Assembly: GCA_040754375.1 (NCBI GenBank)
Contig: JBFMCT010000012.1
Span: forward strand, 19,002 to 83,001
Reading direction: 5' to 3'
DNA length: 64,000 nucleotides
From: Actinomycetota bacterium
Lineage (GTDB): Bacteria; Actinomycetota; Acidimicrobiia; Acidimicrobiales; AC-14
This document shows positions 17,365 through 25,447 of the stretch, in pieces. The notes beneath the pieces are model-generated. The model made no database searches, had not been told where the DNA came from, and worked only from the letters and a program-made list of their open reading frames with translations. Position 1 is the first letter of the stretch. Each line of letters starts with the position of its first letter. The position numbers and the translations under genes were made by a program.

Positions 17365-17694
17365 GTGCCCGCCCCGCCACCGCCTGCCGCCACCTCGCTG
17401 GCCTTCGCCGACGCGGCCCGCCGCCTGGCCGCCGAGTGCCGGGCACGGGGCCTGGAGGTGCCCGGTTTCCGTAGTCCCCCCGGCCGCCAGGGCGCCGTCC
17501 GCACCCTGCGACGGCGGGCCGACGGAGGCGTCATCGTGGCCGTGACGGTGAGGGGGAGGCCCCTGGCCGAGGTGTTGGCCGACATGGTCGAGGGCGTGGT
17601 GGCGGCCAATGGCCTGGCCGGCCAAGCGGCGTCCGAGGCCCGGGCCGGCCTGCACTCGGCCGTCGAGCTGGGCGAGCCCGCCTGTGCCGCCTGA
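17365..17694 (+). CDS. Conserved hypothetical protein, 109 residues
   Basis: A small soluble protein with a Pro/Ala N-terminus, an Arg-rich centre (LEVPGFRSPPGRQ, then LRRRADGG) and an alpha-helical C-terminus. Codon usage is that of a real gene. The stop overlaps the GTG start of the GNAT gene, suggesting coupling. No motif that would give a function is visible. Confidence 0.6.
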   Translation: MPAPPPPAATSLAFADAARRLAAECRARGLEVPGFRSPPGRQGAVRTLRRRADGGVIVAVTVRGRPLAEVLADMVEGVVAANGLAGQAASEARAGLHSAVELGEPACAA

Positions 17695-18289
17695 GCCGCC
17701 TGAGGCCCCCCTACCGCCTGAGGCCCCCGGGCCGCGTCTACCACCTGAGCCGTACCCCTCCAGGCCGCCGCCCGTACCGCCTGAGCCCGTGGCCGAGCGG
17801 GCCGTGGTCCGCCCGGTCAGGCCGTCCGAGCACCAGGCGGTCGCCGACCTGACGGTGTCGGTCTACTCCGAGGCCATGGGCGGGAGCCTGTCCCCGGCCT
17901 ACCGGGCACGGCTGGCCGACGTGGCCTCCCGGGCCCGTGAGGCAGTCGTGCTGGTGGCCGTCGACCGCGACGAGCGCCTGCTCGGCAGCATCACCTACGT
18001 CCCGGGGCCGGCCAGCGGTTACGCCGAGTTCTCGGCGCCCGACGAGGCCGGGGTGCGCATGCTGGTGGTCGCCCCCGAGGCCCAGCGCCAAGGCGTGGGC
18101 ACGCGGTTGGTGCAGGCCTGCGCCGACAGGGCCCGGGCCGAGGGGCGGGCCCGCATCTCCCTGCACACCACCGAGGCCCTGACCGGAGCCCGCCGGCTCT
18201 ACGAGCACCTCGGCTTCCGCCGCGCCCCCGAGCGCGACCGCACCCCCGAGCCCGGGGTCTACCTTCTGGGTTACCTACTCGAACTCTGA
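17684..18289 (+). CDS. GNAT family N-acetyltransferase with Pro-rich leader
   Basis: Residues from about 40 onward form a GNAT fold (VRPVRPSEHQAVADL at the start). The acetyl-CoA motif A is VRMLVVAPEAQRQGVGTRL and motif B is LYEHLGFRR. The substrate is unknown. The first ~40 residues are imperfect Pro-Glu repeats (PPEP, LPPEAPGP, PPVPPEP), an unusual extension created by starting at GTG 17684 within the previous gene. No better internal start is obvious, but translation could begin later. Confidence 0.8.
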   Translation: MPPEPPEAPLPPEAPGPRLPPEPYPSRPPPVPPEPVAERAVVRPVRPSEHQAVADLTVSVYSEAMGGSLSPAYRARLADVASRAREAVVLVAVDRDERLLGSITYVPGPASGYAEFSAPDEAGVRMLVVAPEAQRQGVGTRLVQACADRARAEGRARISLHTTEALTGARRLYEHLGFRRAPERDRTPEPGVYLLGYLLEL

Positions 18290-18315
18290 CCGGGGCGGTC
18301 CGCCGGAGGTGAGCC

Positions 18316-18801
18316 ATGAGGGTTCTGGTGTCAGCGGCGTCGAAGCACGGCGCTACCGAGGAGATCGGGGCCGAGATCGCCCGGTCTCTCTCGGACGAGG
18401 GCTTCTCCGTCGAGGTCCAGGCTCCCGCCGAGGTCTCGTCGGTGGACGACTTCGGCGCCGTGGTGCTCGGGAGCGCGGTCTACGCCGGCCACTGGCTGGG
18501 CCCCGCCAAGGACATGGCCGAGAGGTTGTCCGGCCCGCTGCGGGCCCGGGCCGTATGGCTCTTCTCCAGCGGGCCGGTGGGAGACCCGCCTGAGCCGGCC
18601 GACGACCCCGTGGACATCGCCAAGCTGATGGCGACCACCGGCGCCCGAGGCCACCGTGTGTTCCCGGGCCGCATCGCTCGTGAAGGTCTGAGCCTGCCCG
18701 AGAGGATGGTCGTCAAGGCCCTGCGCGTCCCCGACGGCGACTTCCGCGATTGGGACGCCGTGAGGTCCTGGGCCGCAGGGATAGCCGCCGAGCTCCGCTG
18801 A
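18316..18801 (+). CDS. Flavodoxin-domain protein (HemG-like)
   Basis: A 161-residue flavodoxin-like protein with the FMN-phosphate loop near the N-terminus (VLVSAASKHGATEEI) and the second flavin-contact region GSAVYAGHWL, followed by LFSSGPVGD. It resembles the menaquinone-dependent protoporphyrinogen oxidase/flavodoxin group that many actinobacteria carry. The ATG is preceded by a clear GGAGGTGA ribosome site. Whether it acts in heme synthesis or as a general electron carrier cannot be told from sequence. Confidence 0.8.
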   Translation: MRVLVSAASKHGATEEIGAEIARSLSDEGFSVEVQAPAEVSSVDDFGAVVLGSAVYAGHWLGPAKDMAERLSGPLRARAVWLFSSGPVGDPPEPADDPVDIAKLMATTGARGHRVFPGRIAREGLSLPERMVVKALRVPDGDFRDWDAVRSWAAGIAAELR

Positions 18802-18833
18802 CCGGTGGCTGCCGGTGGTAGCCTGGCGAACGT

Positions 18834-20999
18834 ATGTTCGAGCTGAACGAGCGGCAACGGGAGGCCGTCGAGCACGAGGGCCCGCCGCTGCTCGTGCTGG
18901 CCGGGGCGGGCACGGGCAAGACGGGCACGCTCGCCCACCGGGTGGCCCGCATCCTGGGGGCGGGAGCCGACCCCGAGCGGGTGTGCCTGCTCACGTTCAG
19001 CCGCCGGGCGGCCAACGAGCTGCTGGCCCGGGCCGGCCGGCTGTCCGATCCGGCGGCCGCCGGCCGGGTGTGGGGCGGCACGTTCCACGCCGTGGCCAAC
19101 CGCGGCCTGCGCCTCCACGGCCGGGCTCTGGGCCTCGACCCCGGGTTCAGCATCCTCGACCAGTCCGACGCCACGGAGCTGTTCGGGTTGGTGCGCCACG
19201 ACCTGGGCTTGGGCCACGGCGACGGTGGCACCTCGGGCGCGGGCGTTCGTGGTCATGGCCGTAGCCGCTTCCCCCGGGCCTCGACCCTGGCCTCGATATA
19301 CGACCGCATGGTCAACACCGGCGAGCCCCTGGCCGCCGTGCTCGACCGCTGGTTCCCGTGGTGCGCGCCCGAAGCCGACGGCGTCCGGGCCGTGTTCGCG
19401 GGTTACACCGCCCGCAAGCGCGAGCGCCAGATGCTCGACTACGACGACCTGCTGCTGTGCTGGCGGGCGCTGGGGCCGAGGCTGGCCGGCATGTTCGACC
19501 ACGTGCTCGTCGACGAGTACCAGGACACCAACGCCGTGCAGGCCGACATCCTCTCGGCCCTGTGCCCCGGCGGCCAGGGGCTCACGGCCGTGGGCGACGA
19601 CGCCCAGGCCATCTACGGGTTCCGCTCGGCCTCGGCCCGCAACATCGTGGAGTTCGCCGAGCGGTTCCCGGGGGCGGCCGTCGTGCGGTTGGAGCAGAAC
19701 TACCGGTCGGCCTCGCCCGTGCTGGCCGTGGCCAACGCCGTGATGGCCGAGGCCCGGGCCGAGGGCGCGGTCGCCAAGACCCTGTGGTCCCAGGTCGCCG
19801 GGGAGCGGCGCCCCCTGTTGCGGACGGTGGGCGACGAGACGGCCGAGGCCGAGGCGGTGTGCGACTCCGTGCTGGCCCTTCACGACGAGGGTGTGGCCCT
19901 GTGCGAGCAGGCCGTCCTGTTCCGGTCGGCCCACCACGCCGACCTCCTGGAGCTGGTCCTGACCCGCCGCAACATCCCCTTCGTGAAGTACGGGGGCCTG
20001 CGCTTTATCGAGGCCGCCCACGTCAAAGACCTGCTGGCCCTGCTTCGGGTGCTCGACAACCCCGCCGACGAGCTGGCTTGGTTCCGGGTGCTGCGCCTGC
20101 TCGACGGCGTCGGCCCCGCCACCGCCCGCCGGGTCATGGCCCAGCTCGGCCTCGGGCCGCTGCCGGTAAGCGACGCCGGGACCGGTGGCGCCGGGACCGG
20201 TGGCGCCGGGACCGGTGGCGACGCAGCCCCGGCCGTGGCCGCCGACCCGGTCGCAAGCCCGCTGGCCCGGCTGCTGGCGGCCGCGCCTGCCGTCCCGGCA
20301 GCCGCCACCGGTGACCTGTCGGGGCTGCGGTCCGCCCTGGCCGAGTGCGCCGACGGTGCCGGCCCCGGGGGGTCGACGCTGGCTCCGGGCGCCCAGGTGA
20401 ACCGGCTGCGACGATGGCTCGATCCCGTCGTCGCCCGCATCTACGACGGGGCTGCCGCGCGCACCGCCGACCTCGAGCAACTGGAGCGGGTGGCCGCCGG
20501 CGCCAGCACCCGGGCCCGGTTCGTCAGCGACCTCACCCTCGACCCGCCTGTCTCGACGTCCGACCTGGCCGGGCCGCCCCTGCTCGACGAGGACTGGCTG
20601 GTCCTGTCGACGGTCCACTCCGCCAAGGGCGGTGAGTGGCAGGCCGTCCATGTGCTCCACGCCAGCGACGGCATGTTCCCCTCCGACCTGGCCACCGGTG
20701 ACCCCGAGGGCATCGAGGAGGAGCGCCGGCTGTTCTACGTGGCGGTCACCCGCGCCCGCCAGGTGCTGGAGGTCAACGTGCCCCTGCGCTACTACCACAA
20801 GCCCTACCGCGACCGCGATGCCCACAGCTACGCCCAGCTCAGCCGTTTCCTCTCGCCGGCGGTGAGGGCCTTGATGGACGAGACCCACGTCGAGGGCCGC
20901 CTCCCGGCGGGCGCCGAGCACCCGGGATCGGGGGCCGCCGGGGGAGCGGCCGGGAGCCTGGCCGGGGTCGACCGGATGCTGGCGGCCCTCTGGTCCTGA
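18834..20999 (+). CDS. UvrD/Rep-family superfamily-1 DNA helicase
   Basis: A 3'-5' SF1A helicase of 721 residues. Motif I is GAGTGKT (24-30) and Ia is LLTFSRRAANEL. Motif II is VLVDEYQDTN, III is VGDDAQAIYGFR, and IV lies around LEQNYRS. Motif V is STVHSAKGGEWQAVHVLHASDG and VI is EEERRLFYVAVTRAR. The 2B region contains a three-copy 15-bp repeat. The UvrD C-terminal Tudor-like tail is not obvious. It could act in mismatch or nucleotide-excision repair or as a PcrA-like helicase. The ATG follows TAGCCT, so the transcript may be near-leaderless. Confidence 0.9.
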   Translation: MFELNERQREAVEHEGPPLLVLAGAGTGKTGTLAHRVARILGAGADPERVCLLTFSRRAANELLARAGRLSDPAAAGRVWGGTFHAVANRGLRLHGRALGLDPGFSILDQSDATELFGLVRHDLGLGHGDGGTSGAGVRGHGRSRFPRASTLASIYDRMVNTGEPLAAVLDRWFPWCAPEADGVRAVFAGYTARKRERQMLDYDDLLLCWRALGPRLAGMFDHVLVDEYQDTNAVQADILSALCPGGQGLTAVGDDAQAIYGFRSASARNIVEFAERFPGAAVVRLEQNYRSASPVLAVANAVMAEARAEGAVAKTLWSQVAGERRPLLRTVGDETAEAEAVCDSVLALHDEGVALCEQAVLFRSAHHADLLELVLTRRNIPFVKYGGLRFIEAAHVKDLLALLRVLDNPADELAWFRVLRLLDGVGPATARRVMAQLGLGPLPVSDAGTGGAGTGGAGTGGDAAPAVAADPVASPLARLLAAAPAVPAAATGDLSGLRSALAECADGAGPGGSTLAPGAQVNRLRRWLDPVVARIYDGAAARTADLEQLERVAAGASTRARFVSDLTLDPPVSTSDLAGPPLLDEDWLVLSTVHSAKGGEWQAVHVLHASDGMFPSDLATGDPEGIEEERRLFYVAVTRARQVLEVNVPLRYYHKPYRDRDAHSYAQLSRFLSPAVRALMDETHVEGRLPAGAEHPGSGAAGGAAGSLAGVDRMLAALWS
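20175..20219. repeat. Three tandem 15-bp units inside the helicase gene
   Basis: Three perfect copies of GCCGGGACCGGTGGC (20175-20189, 20190-20204, 20205-20219) encode AGTGG three times in a surface insertion of the helicase. The unit length is a multiple of three, so copy-number change keeps the frame. Confidence 0.9.
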
Positions 21000-21011
21000 T
21001 GGGCGCTACCG

Positions 21012-21932
21012 CTAGCTGCCCTGGTCGCGGAGGAACCGTTCCAGTTCGGCGGCGATCTCGTCGCCCGTGGGCAGGTCGCCGAAGCCGGCGGCCAACGACG
21101 TGCTCGCTTCGGCGTCGACCTGGGCCTCCAGGGCCTCGACGAGCCCGGTCACCCGGGGGTCGGCGGCTACCAGGAGATCGAGCCGCTCGCGCGTCTCTGC
21201 AGCCGCCTGGCGCAGGGCGCTGAGGTCGAGCTCGAGCCCACCCAGGCGGGCCAGGGCTTCGACCAGGGCCAGGCTGGCCACCGGGTAAGGCTGAGCTGCC
21301 AGGTAGTGGGGGACGCGGGCCCAGAGCCCGACGGCGGGTACACCCGCGCCTGCGAAACCCTGTTCCAGGACGGCCTCGATCCCTGCGGGCACGTCGAACG
21401 TCCCGGGCATGAAGCCGATCTCCTGGGCCAGCTGGGCGGTGGTGGCCGTGCACACCAGCGGGCAGGGCCGGGTGTGGGGAAGGGGTGAGGGGAAGGCCCC
21501 GAGGCCGACCATCAGCCTCACGCCCAGGTCCTTGCCGAGGTCGCGCACGTCGCGGGCGAAGGTGCGCCACTGGTAGTCGGGCTCCGGCCCGGCCAGCAGC
21601 AGGAGGTCACGCCCGTCGTGGTCGCGGGCCCAGTGAAGCTCGATCTTGGGCCAGTCGAGGCCGGTATTGACACCGTCGGCCACTCGCACGAACGGGCGCC
21701 GGGCCCGCTGGTCGAGCAGGTGGTCGACGTGGAACGACGCCACCAGGGTGGTGTCGAGGCTGTTGCGCAGGGCGTTCATGGCCCCGGCCCCGGCCGAACC
21801 GGCGTCGATCCAGCCCTCCAGGTGTACGGCCAGGACGGGGTCGCGCAGGTCGTCGGGCCGGGTGTGGAGCGTGTAGAGCGGCCCCCGCTCACCATCGTTC
21901 ACCGGGGTGACCCCCGGTGCCGGGCCGGGCAC
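21012..21932 (-). CDS. PAC2 (proteasome assembly chaperone) family protein
   Basis: About 300 residues with the actinobacterial PAC2 fold: VLAVHLEGWIDAGSAG near the N-terminus, then a Rossmann-like middle (DLLLLAGPEPDYQWRTF, VRLMVGLGAFPSPLPHTRP) and a helical C-terminus. In eukaryotes and archaea the family assists proteasome assembly. In bacteria the role is unproven, although many actinobacteria have proteasomes. The start is GTG 21932 or GTG 21902. Confidence 0.85.
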   Translation of the reverse strand: MPGPAPGVTPVNDGERGPLYTLHTRPDDLRDPVLAVHLEGWIDAGSAGAGAMNALRNSLDTTLVASFHVDHLLDQRARRPFVRVADGVNTGLDWPKIELHWARDHDGRDLLLLAGPEPDYQWRTFARDVRDLGKDLGVRLMVGLGAFPSPLPHTRPCPLVCTATTAQLAQEIGFMPGTFDVPAGIEAVLEQGFAGAGVPAVGLWARVPHYLAAQPYPVASLALVEALARLGGLELDLSALRQAAAETRERLDLLVAADPRVTGLVEALEAQVDAEASTSLAAGFGDLPTGDEIAAELERFLRDQGS

Positions 21933-22005
21933 CTGGTGCAGTCCACAGCCCCCAACCTAGAGGCCGTGCCGCCACGTCGCCGGGCTCCCCCAGTGGATCG
22001 CACTG

Positions 22006-22052
22006 GGTCACCCCCGGGGGCGTGGCCCGGGGGGTGACCTCCCCCATGGGGG
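22006..22052. promoter_or_regulatory. Two palindromes in a divergent intergenic region
   Basis: Between the divergent PAC2 and MOSC genes lie an inverted repeat with 10-bp arms (GGTCACCCCC at 22006-22015 and GGGGGTGACC at 22030-22039) and, immediately after, the perfect palindrome CCCCCATGGGGG at 22041-22052. The 21933-22159 gap has no coding signal. These are candidate operators for one or both genes; no regulator family can be named. Confidence 0.4.
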
Positions 22053-22159
22053 ATCGGGTGTCTAGGGTGTTCGCCGGTCTACTGGGCGGGCTGGCCCTCA
22101 GCAATGAGCCAGGTCGGTGATGGGGCTTGCGGGGTGGCGGTAGCTTCGGGAGGGTGGAC

Positions 22160-22744
22160 GTGCCGGCTGCTCCGCTCGCCTTTCGTGGCCGTGACGAGCT
22201 GGAGGCCGGTTTGGGGCACGTGCGGGCCGCGCCGGCCGACCGGGGCCGGGTGGAGCTCATCGTGCGCCGCCCGGCCGTCGAGCGACGCGAGGTGGTGCCC
22301 GAGGCCGTGCTGGACGTGGACGAGGGGCTCGTCGGTGACAACTGGCGGGCGCGCGGCAGCGGGCGCCGCGCCGGGGGCGCAGCCCACCCCGACATGCAGC
22401 TCACGTTGATGAACAGCCGGGCCGCGGCCCTGGTGGCCGGGCCACCGGAGCGGTGGGCACTGGCCGGCGACCAGATCTACGTCGACCTCGACCTGAGCGG
22501 CGCCAACCTGCCCCCGGGCACGAGGCTGGCCGTGGGCACGGCCGTCGTGGAGGTCACGGCCATGCCCCACACCGGGTGCCGCAAGTTCGCCGACCGGTTC
22601 GGCCGGGACGCCGTGCGCTTCGTCAACTCGCCCGAGGGTCGCGAGCTCCAGCTCCGGGGCATCAACGCCCGGGTGGTAACCAGTGGGACGGTACGGGTGG
22701 GCGACGTGGTCACCAAGGTGCCCTCCCAGCCCGTCTTGCCCTGA
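22160..22744 (+). CDS. MOSC domain-containing protein
   Basis: A stand-alone MOSC domain of about 194 residues, related to the C-terminus of molybdenum cofactor sulfurases and to YiiM/YuaD proteins. The conserved Cys is in MPHTGCRKFADRFG; GLVGDNWRARG and ADRFGRDAVRFVNSP also fit the family. Such proteins are thought to carry a persulfide or bind Moco for reductases of N-hydroxylated compounds. GTG 22160 follows a GGGAGG ribosome site at 22148-22153; the TTG at 22127 is a less likely start. Confidence 0.82.
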   Translation: MPAAPLAFRGRDELEAGLGHVRAAPADRGRVELIVRRPAVERREVVPEAVLDVDEGLVGDNWRARGSGRRAGGAAHPDMQLTLMNSRAAALVAGPPERWALAGDQIYVDLDLSGANLPPGTRLAVGTAVVEVTAMPHTGCRKFADRFGRDAVRFVNSPEGRELQLRGINARVVTSGTVRVGDVVTKVPSQPVLP

Positions 22745-22765
22745 ATGTAAGAGATAGCTTACACT
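22736..22765 (+). promoter_or_regulatory. Promoter with ArsR-type operator
   Basis: A TTGCCC -35 (22736-22741) and TACACT -10 (22760-22765) are spaced by 18 bp. The 6-bp inverted repeat TGTAAG-N6-CTTACA (22746-22763) fills the spacer and overlaps the -10, starting right after the MOSC stop. It precedes an ArsR-type regulator gene by 24 bases, so autorepression is the natural reading. Confidence 0.6.
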
Positions 22766-22787
22766 GCCTCCGGAAGGGGGGCCCCAT

Positions 22788-23153
22788 ATGGACGATGCGC
22801 TGCGAGCGGTGGCTGACCCGACCCGGCGCGCCATCCTCAGCCTGGTCCTCGACGGCGAGCGCCCCGCCGGTGAGATCGCCGGCCACTTTCCCGGCATGAG
22901 CCGCCCGGCTGTCTCCCAGCACCTGCGGGTGCTGTCCGACGCCGGGCTCGTCGAGCTGCGCCAGGAGGGGGCCCGGCGTCTCTACCGGGCCCGCCCCGAG
23001 GGCCTCGACGACGTGCGGCTCTTCCTCGACGGGCTGCGCACCCGGGGCTCGGCCCGCCCCGGTGCGGTCGAACAGCCAAGCCAAGACCGGCACTCACCGA
23101 AGGAGCGGACGCGGCCGACCCCGGGAGTACCGGCGTGGCCCTGCTGGTCGTGA
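22788..23153 (+). CDS. ArsR family winged-helix transcriptional regulator
   Basis: A 121-residue winged helix: MDDALRAVADPTRRAIL at the N-terminus, the recognition helix in SRPAVSQHLRVLSDAGLV, and a wing (RQEGARRLYRA). It resembles the SRPBCC/AHSA1-linked ArsR subgroup with no metal-binding cysteines in the helix. The C-terminal 35 residues are Pro/Arg-rich and unlike the family. No target gene follows; the next gene is convergent, so the only nearby site is its own operator. Confidence 0.88.
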   Translation: MDDALRAVADPTRRAILSLVLDGERPAGEIAGHFPGMSRPAVSQHLRVLSDAGLVELRQEGARRLYRARPEGLDDVRLFLDGLRTRGSARPGAVEQPSQDRHSPKERTRPTPGVPAWPCWS

Positions 23154-23166
23154 CGCCCGGCGCCCG

Positions 23167-24294
23167 TCAGCGCGGGTGGGTGAAGTGCTTGGAGAGCGTG
23201 ACCCGCTGTGACTGGTAGTGCGAGCCGATGTCGGCGCCGTAGAGGGTGTGGGGCGGCTCGGCCATCCGGTCGAAGCTGAGCTTGCACACCGGTTGGCGGT
23301 GCTCGACCATGAACGGCACGTCGTGGGCGCGCACCTCCAGCGTGGCCCGGCTGCCCTTGAGGAGCCCGGCCCGGTCGTAGCCGAAACCGGGGTCGAAGAA
23401 GCCCGCGTAGTGGGTCCGCAGCTCCCCGCTGGTGGGGTCGTAGGCCGTCATCTCCGCGGCGTAGCCCGGGGGCACGGCCACCTGCTCGGCCGACAGCAGC
23501 AGGTAGAACTCCTCGGGTTCGAGGATGAGCCGGTCGGAGCGCTCGGGCACCACCGGCTCCCAGAACAGCTCGGGGTCGTAGCGCTCGACGGCCGACAGGT
23601 CGAGGAGCTGGCTGTTCTTCTTGGCCCGGAAGCCCACCACCCGGCCGGCGTCCTTGCGCAGGTCGAGGCTCATGAACAGCCCGCCGGCCACGGCCACGTC
23701 CTCGACGGGCACGGGCTGGTCGTCGAGGAACAGGAGGGGCTCGGAGGCGTGGATGGACCGGATGTCGTCGTCGGTCACCCGGGGTTCGCCCACCACCAGC
23801 CGGAGCTGGTTGAGCGAGAGGCCCTCGCGCACCCTGACCGTGAACGACCGGGACACGACCTCCAGCCACAGCCCGCCCCGGTAGCCGGCCGAGACCTCGT
23901 CGAAGCGGTAGCTGCGGTCGGTGATCACCCGGGTGAAGATGTCGAGGCGCCCGGTGGAGCTCTTGGGGTTGGCCTTGGCCCGCACGTGGGCGGGCAGGTC
24001 GACGGCCTCCCGCAGGGGGATCAGGTAAGGACGGTTGCGCTCGAGGATGGCCCCGTCGCGCAGGTCGAACTCCCCCATGGAGTGCTCGGCCAGCTTCTCG
24101 TCGACGGTCTTGGCGTCGGGCAGGAAGCTGCACCGCAACCGGTACGCCCGCGGCCCCAGCGTCAGGTCGAGGCTGGCCGGCTGGACCGACCCGTCGGCGA
24201 TGCGGTAGGGGCCGGCCCCGATCTGGCCGGCCTCGATGGCCTTGCGGATGTGCAGGTCGGGGAGCACCCCCACAGGCTCGTTCACTCGTCCCAC
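23167..24294 (-). CDS. dcd: Double-domain 2'-deoxycytidine 5'-triphosphate deaminase
   Basis: Makes dUTP from dCTP for thymidylate synthesis. At 375 residues it is twice the normal Dcd length. The N-terminal half has IADGSVQPASLDLTLG and KANPKSSTGRLDIFTRVI. The second half repeats the trimer-type beta fold (EPEEFYLLLSAEQVAVPPGYAAEMTAYDP, HYAGFFDPGFGYD). This is the DCD family seen mainly in alphaproteobacteria. Several in-frame GTGs near 24294 make the start uncertain. It converges on the ArsR gene. Confidence 0.85.
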   Translation of the reverse strand: MGRVNEPVGVLPDLHIRKAIEAGQIGAGPYRIADGSVQPASLDLTLGPRAYRLRCSFLPDAKTVDEKLAEHSMGEFDLRDGAILERNRPYLIPLREAVDLPAHVRAKANPKSSTGRLDIFTRVITDRSYRFDEVSAGYRGGLWLEVVSRSFTVRVREGLSLNQLRLVVGEPRVTDDDIRSIHASEPLLFLDDQPVPVEDVAVAGGLFMSLDLRKDAGRVVGFRAKKNSQLLDLSAVERYDPELFWEPVVPERSDRLILEPEEFYLLLSAEQVAVPPGYAAEMTAYDPTSGELRTHYAGFFDPGFGYDRAGLLKGSRATLEVRAHDVPFMVEHRQPVCKLSFDRMAEPPHTLYGADIGSHYQSQRVTLSKHFTHPR

Positions 24295-24442
24295 AGTAGG
24301 GCGGGTGCCACGCCGGCGGTGGCTGGCGCGGGCACCTCACCGCCGAGCAGCCGGTCACCGGTGCCCCCATCGCAGCCCTGGGGCGCCCAGTCTGGAGGGG
24401 CCTGGTCTGTGGCCGGGGCCGGCCCGGACATCTGGGGGCGGG

Positions 24443-24516
24443 TGGGGACGGAGGGGATCGAACCCTCACTGGGGGCGGTTTAAGCGCCCTGCCTCTGCCG
24501 GTTGGGCTACGTCCCC
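24443..24516 (-). tRNA. Class-I tRNA with UAA anticodon (tRNA-Leu-like identity uncertain)
   Basis: The minus strand folds as a complete 74-nt cloverleaf. The acceptor GGGGACG pairs with CGTCCCC, the short D stem is GCC/GGC, and the T arm GAGGG/CCCTC encloses TTCGATC. The anticodon stem GGGCG/CGCCC encloses loop CTTAAAC, giving anticodon TAA (plus-strand bases 24480-24482). The variable loop is only five bases, whereas bacterial tRNA-Leu is class II with a long variable arm. Discriminator A fits leucine. CCA is not encoded (ACCC). It may read rare UUA codons or be a non-canonical tRNA. Confidence 0.75.
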
Positions 24517-25388
24517 GCCGTGGTCGAGGTCGTCGGCGGAACAGTGGTCGTGGTGGTGGGGACCGTCGTGGTGGCCGCGGTGACGAGCACGGTCACCTCC
24601 GTGGTCCCTTCACTGGCGTAGGGGTCGAGGGCCAGGCAGCGCTCGGTCGACCACGAGCGGAACGTGAACACAACGGTGTGCTCGCCCGGGGTGTCCCAGC
24701 TCTTGAGGTAGCTGGCCGTGTGGCTGCCGGGTTGGGCCGCCGGCGGCGTCCACGGGCCATGGCGGGCCGGGCAGTCGGGGGGCGGGTTGCAAGGGGCGTC
24801 GGCCACCAGGCCGTCGTCGTAGCGCACCAGCGAGCAGTTGGAGCTGACCAGGTGGTCGGGGTCGCTGGCCGTGACGTTGAACTGGACGAGCTCGCCCACG
24901 GGGACGATCGTCCTGCTGGGCGACACCACCACGGACAGGGGCTGGTTGGAGGCCGGCGGGGGGTCCCAGGTGAAGGGCCCGCACGCCGGGTTGGAGCTGT
25001 TGCGGCAGTCGGGCGCGGTCGTGTTGGGCCCCGAGGTCGTCGTCGTGTTCCCCGCCGGCCGGGTCGTCGTGGTGGCCCCGGGCGCGGCCGTGGTCGTGGG
25101 CCCGGCGCTGGTCGTGGGACCTGAGGTGGTGGTGGCCGGGCGGGTGGTCGTCGGCCGGGCGACGGTCGAGGAGGTCGACGCCGTGGTCACCGGGGCGCCC
25201 GAGCCGACCTGGAGCTGGCGGGGACGGCCGTCGCTGGAGAGCAGCGTGCCGATGAGGAAGACGAACCCCACCGCACCCAGGAAGTAGAGCAGGGCGTTGA
25301 GCCGGTAGGCCAGAGGCAGCTCCAGCCACCACGCCTGAAGGCGCCTGATCTGGGGGGCCTCGGTGTCTTCGTTGGGAAGTTTGGACAT
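24507..25388 (-). CDS. Single-pass membrane protein with Thr-rich linker and Ig/PKD-like extracellular domain
   Basis: The 293-residue protein has a short cytoplasmic N-terminus, one transmembrane segment ([21 protein letters not shown]) and a ~70-residue Thr/Ala/Pro linker. The extracellular part has a beta-sandwich-like pattern ([32 protein letters not shown]) and paired cysteines. It ends in another Thr-rich tail. Its TAG stop lies inside the downstream tRNA, at tRNA positions 8-10, a 10-base overlap on the same strand. Function is unknown. Confidence 0.75.
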   Translation of the reverse strand: MSKLPNEDTEAPQIRRLQAWWLELPLAYRLNALLYFLGAVGFVFLIGTLLSSDGRPRQLQVGSGAPVTTASTSSTVARPTTTRPATTTSGPTTSAGPTTTAAPGATTTTRPAGNTTTTSGPNTTAPDCRNSSNPACGPFTWDPPPASNQPLSVVVSPSRTIVPVGELVQFNVTASDPDHLVSSNCSLVRYDDGLVADAPCNPPPDCPARHGPWTPPAAQPGSHTASYLKSWDTPGEHTVVFTFRSWSTERCLALDPYASEGTTEVTVLVTAATTTVPTTTTTVPPTTSTTAGT

Positions 25389-25447
25389 CCGACTGGGCTC
25401 CGAGCCATGGACGGCGGGTTGGGCCGGGCTGTGCGTCCGTAACGCCG

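Noticed and set aside
18480..20921. Minus-strand frame of 813 codons opposite the helicase gene
   Set aside because: Antisense shadow; the plus strand carries all SF1 helicase motifs.
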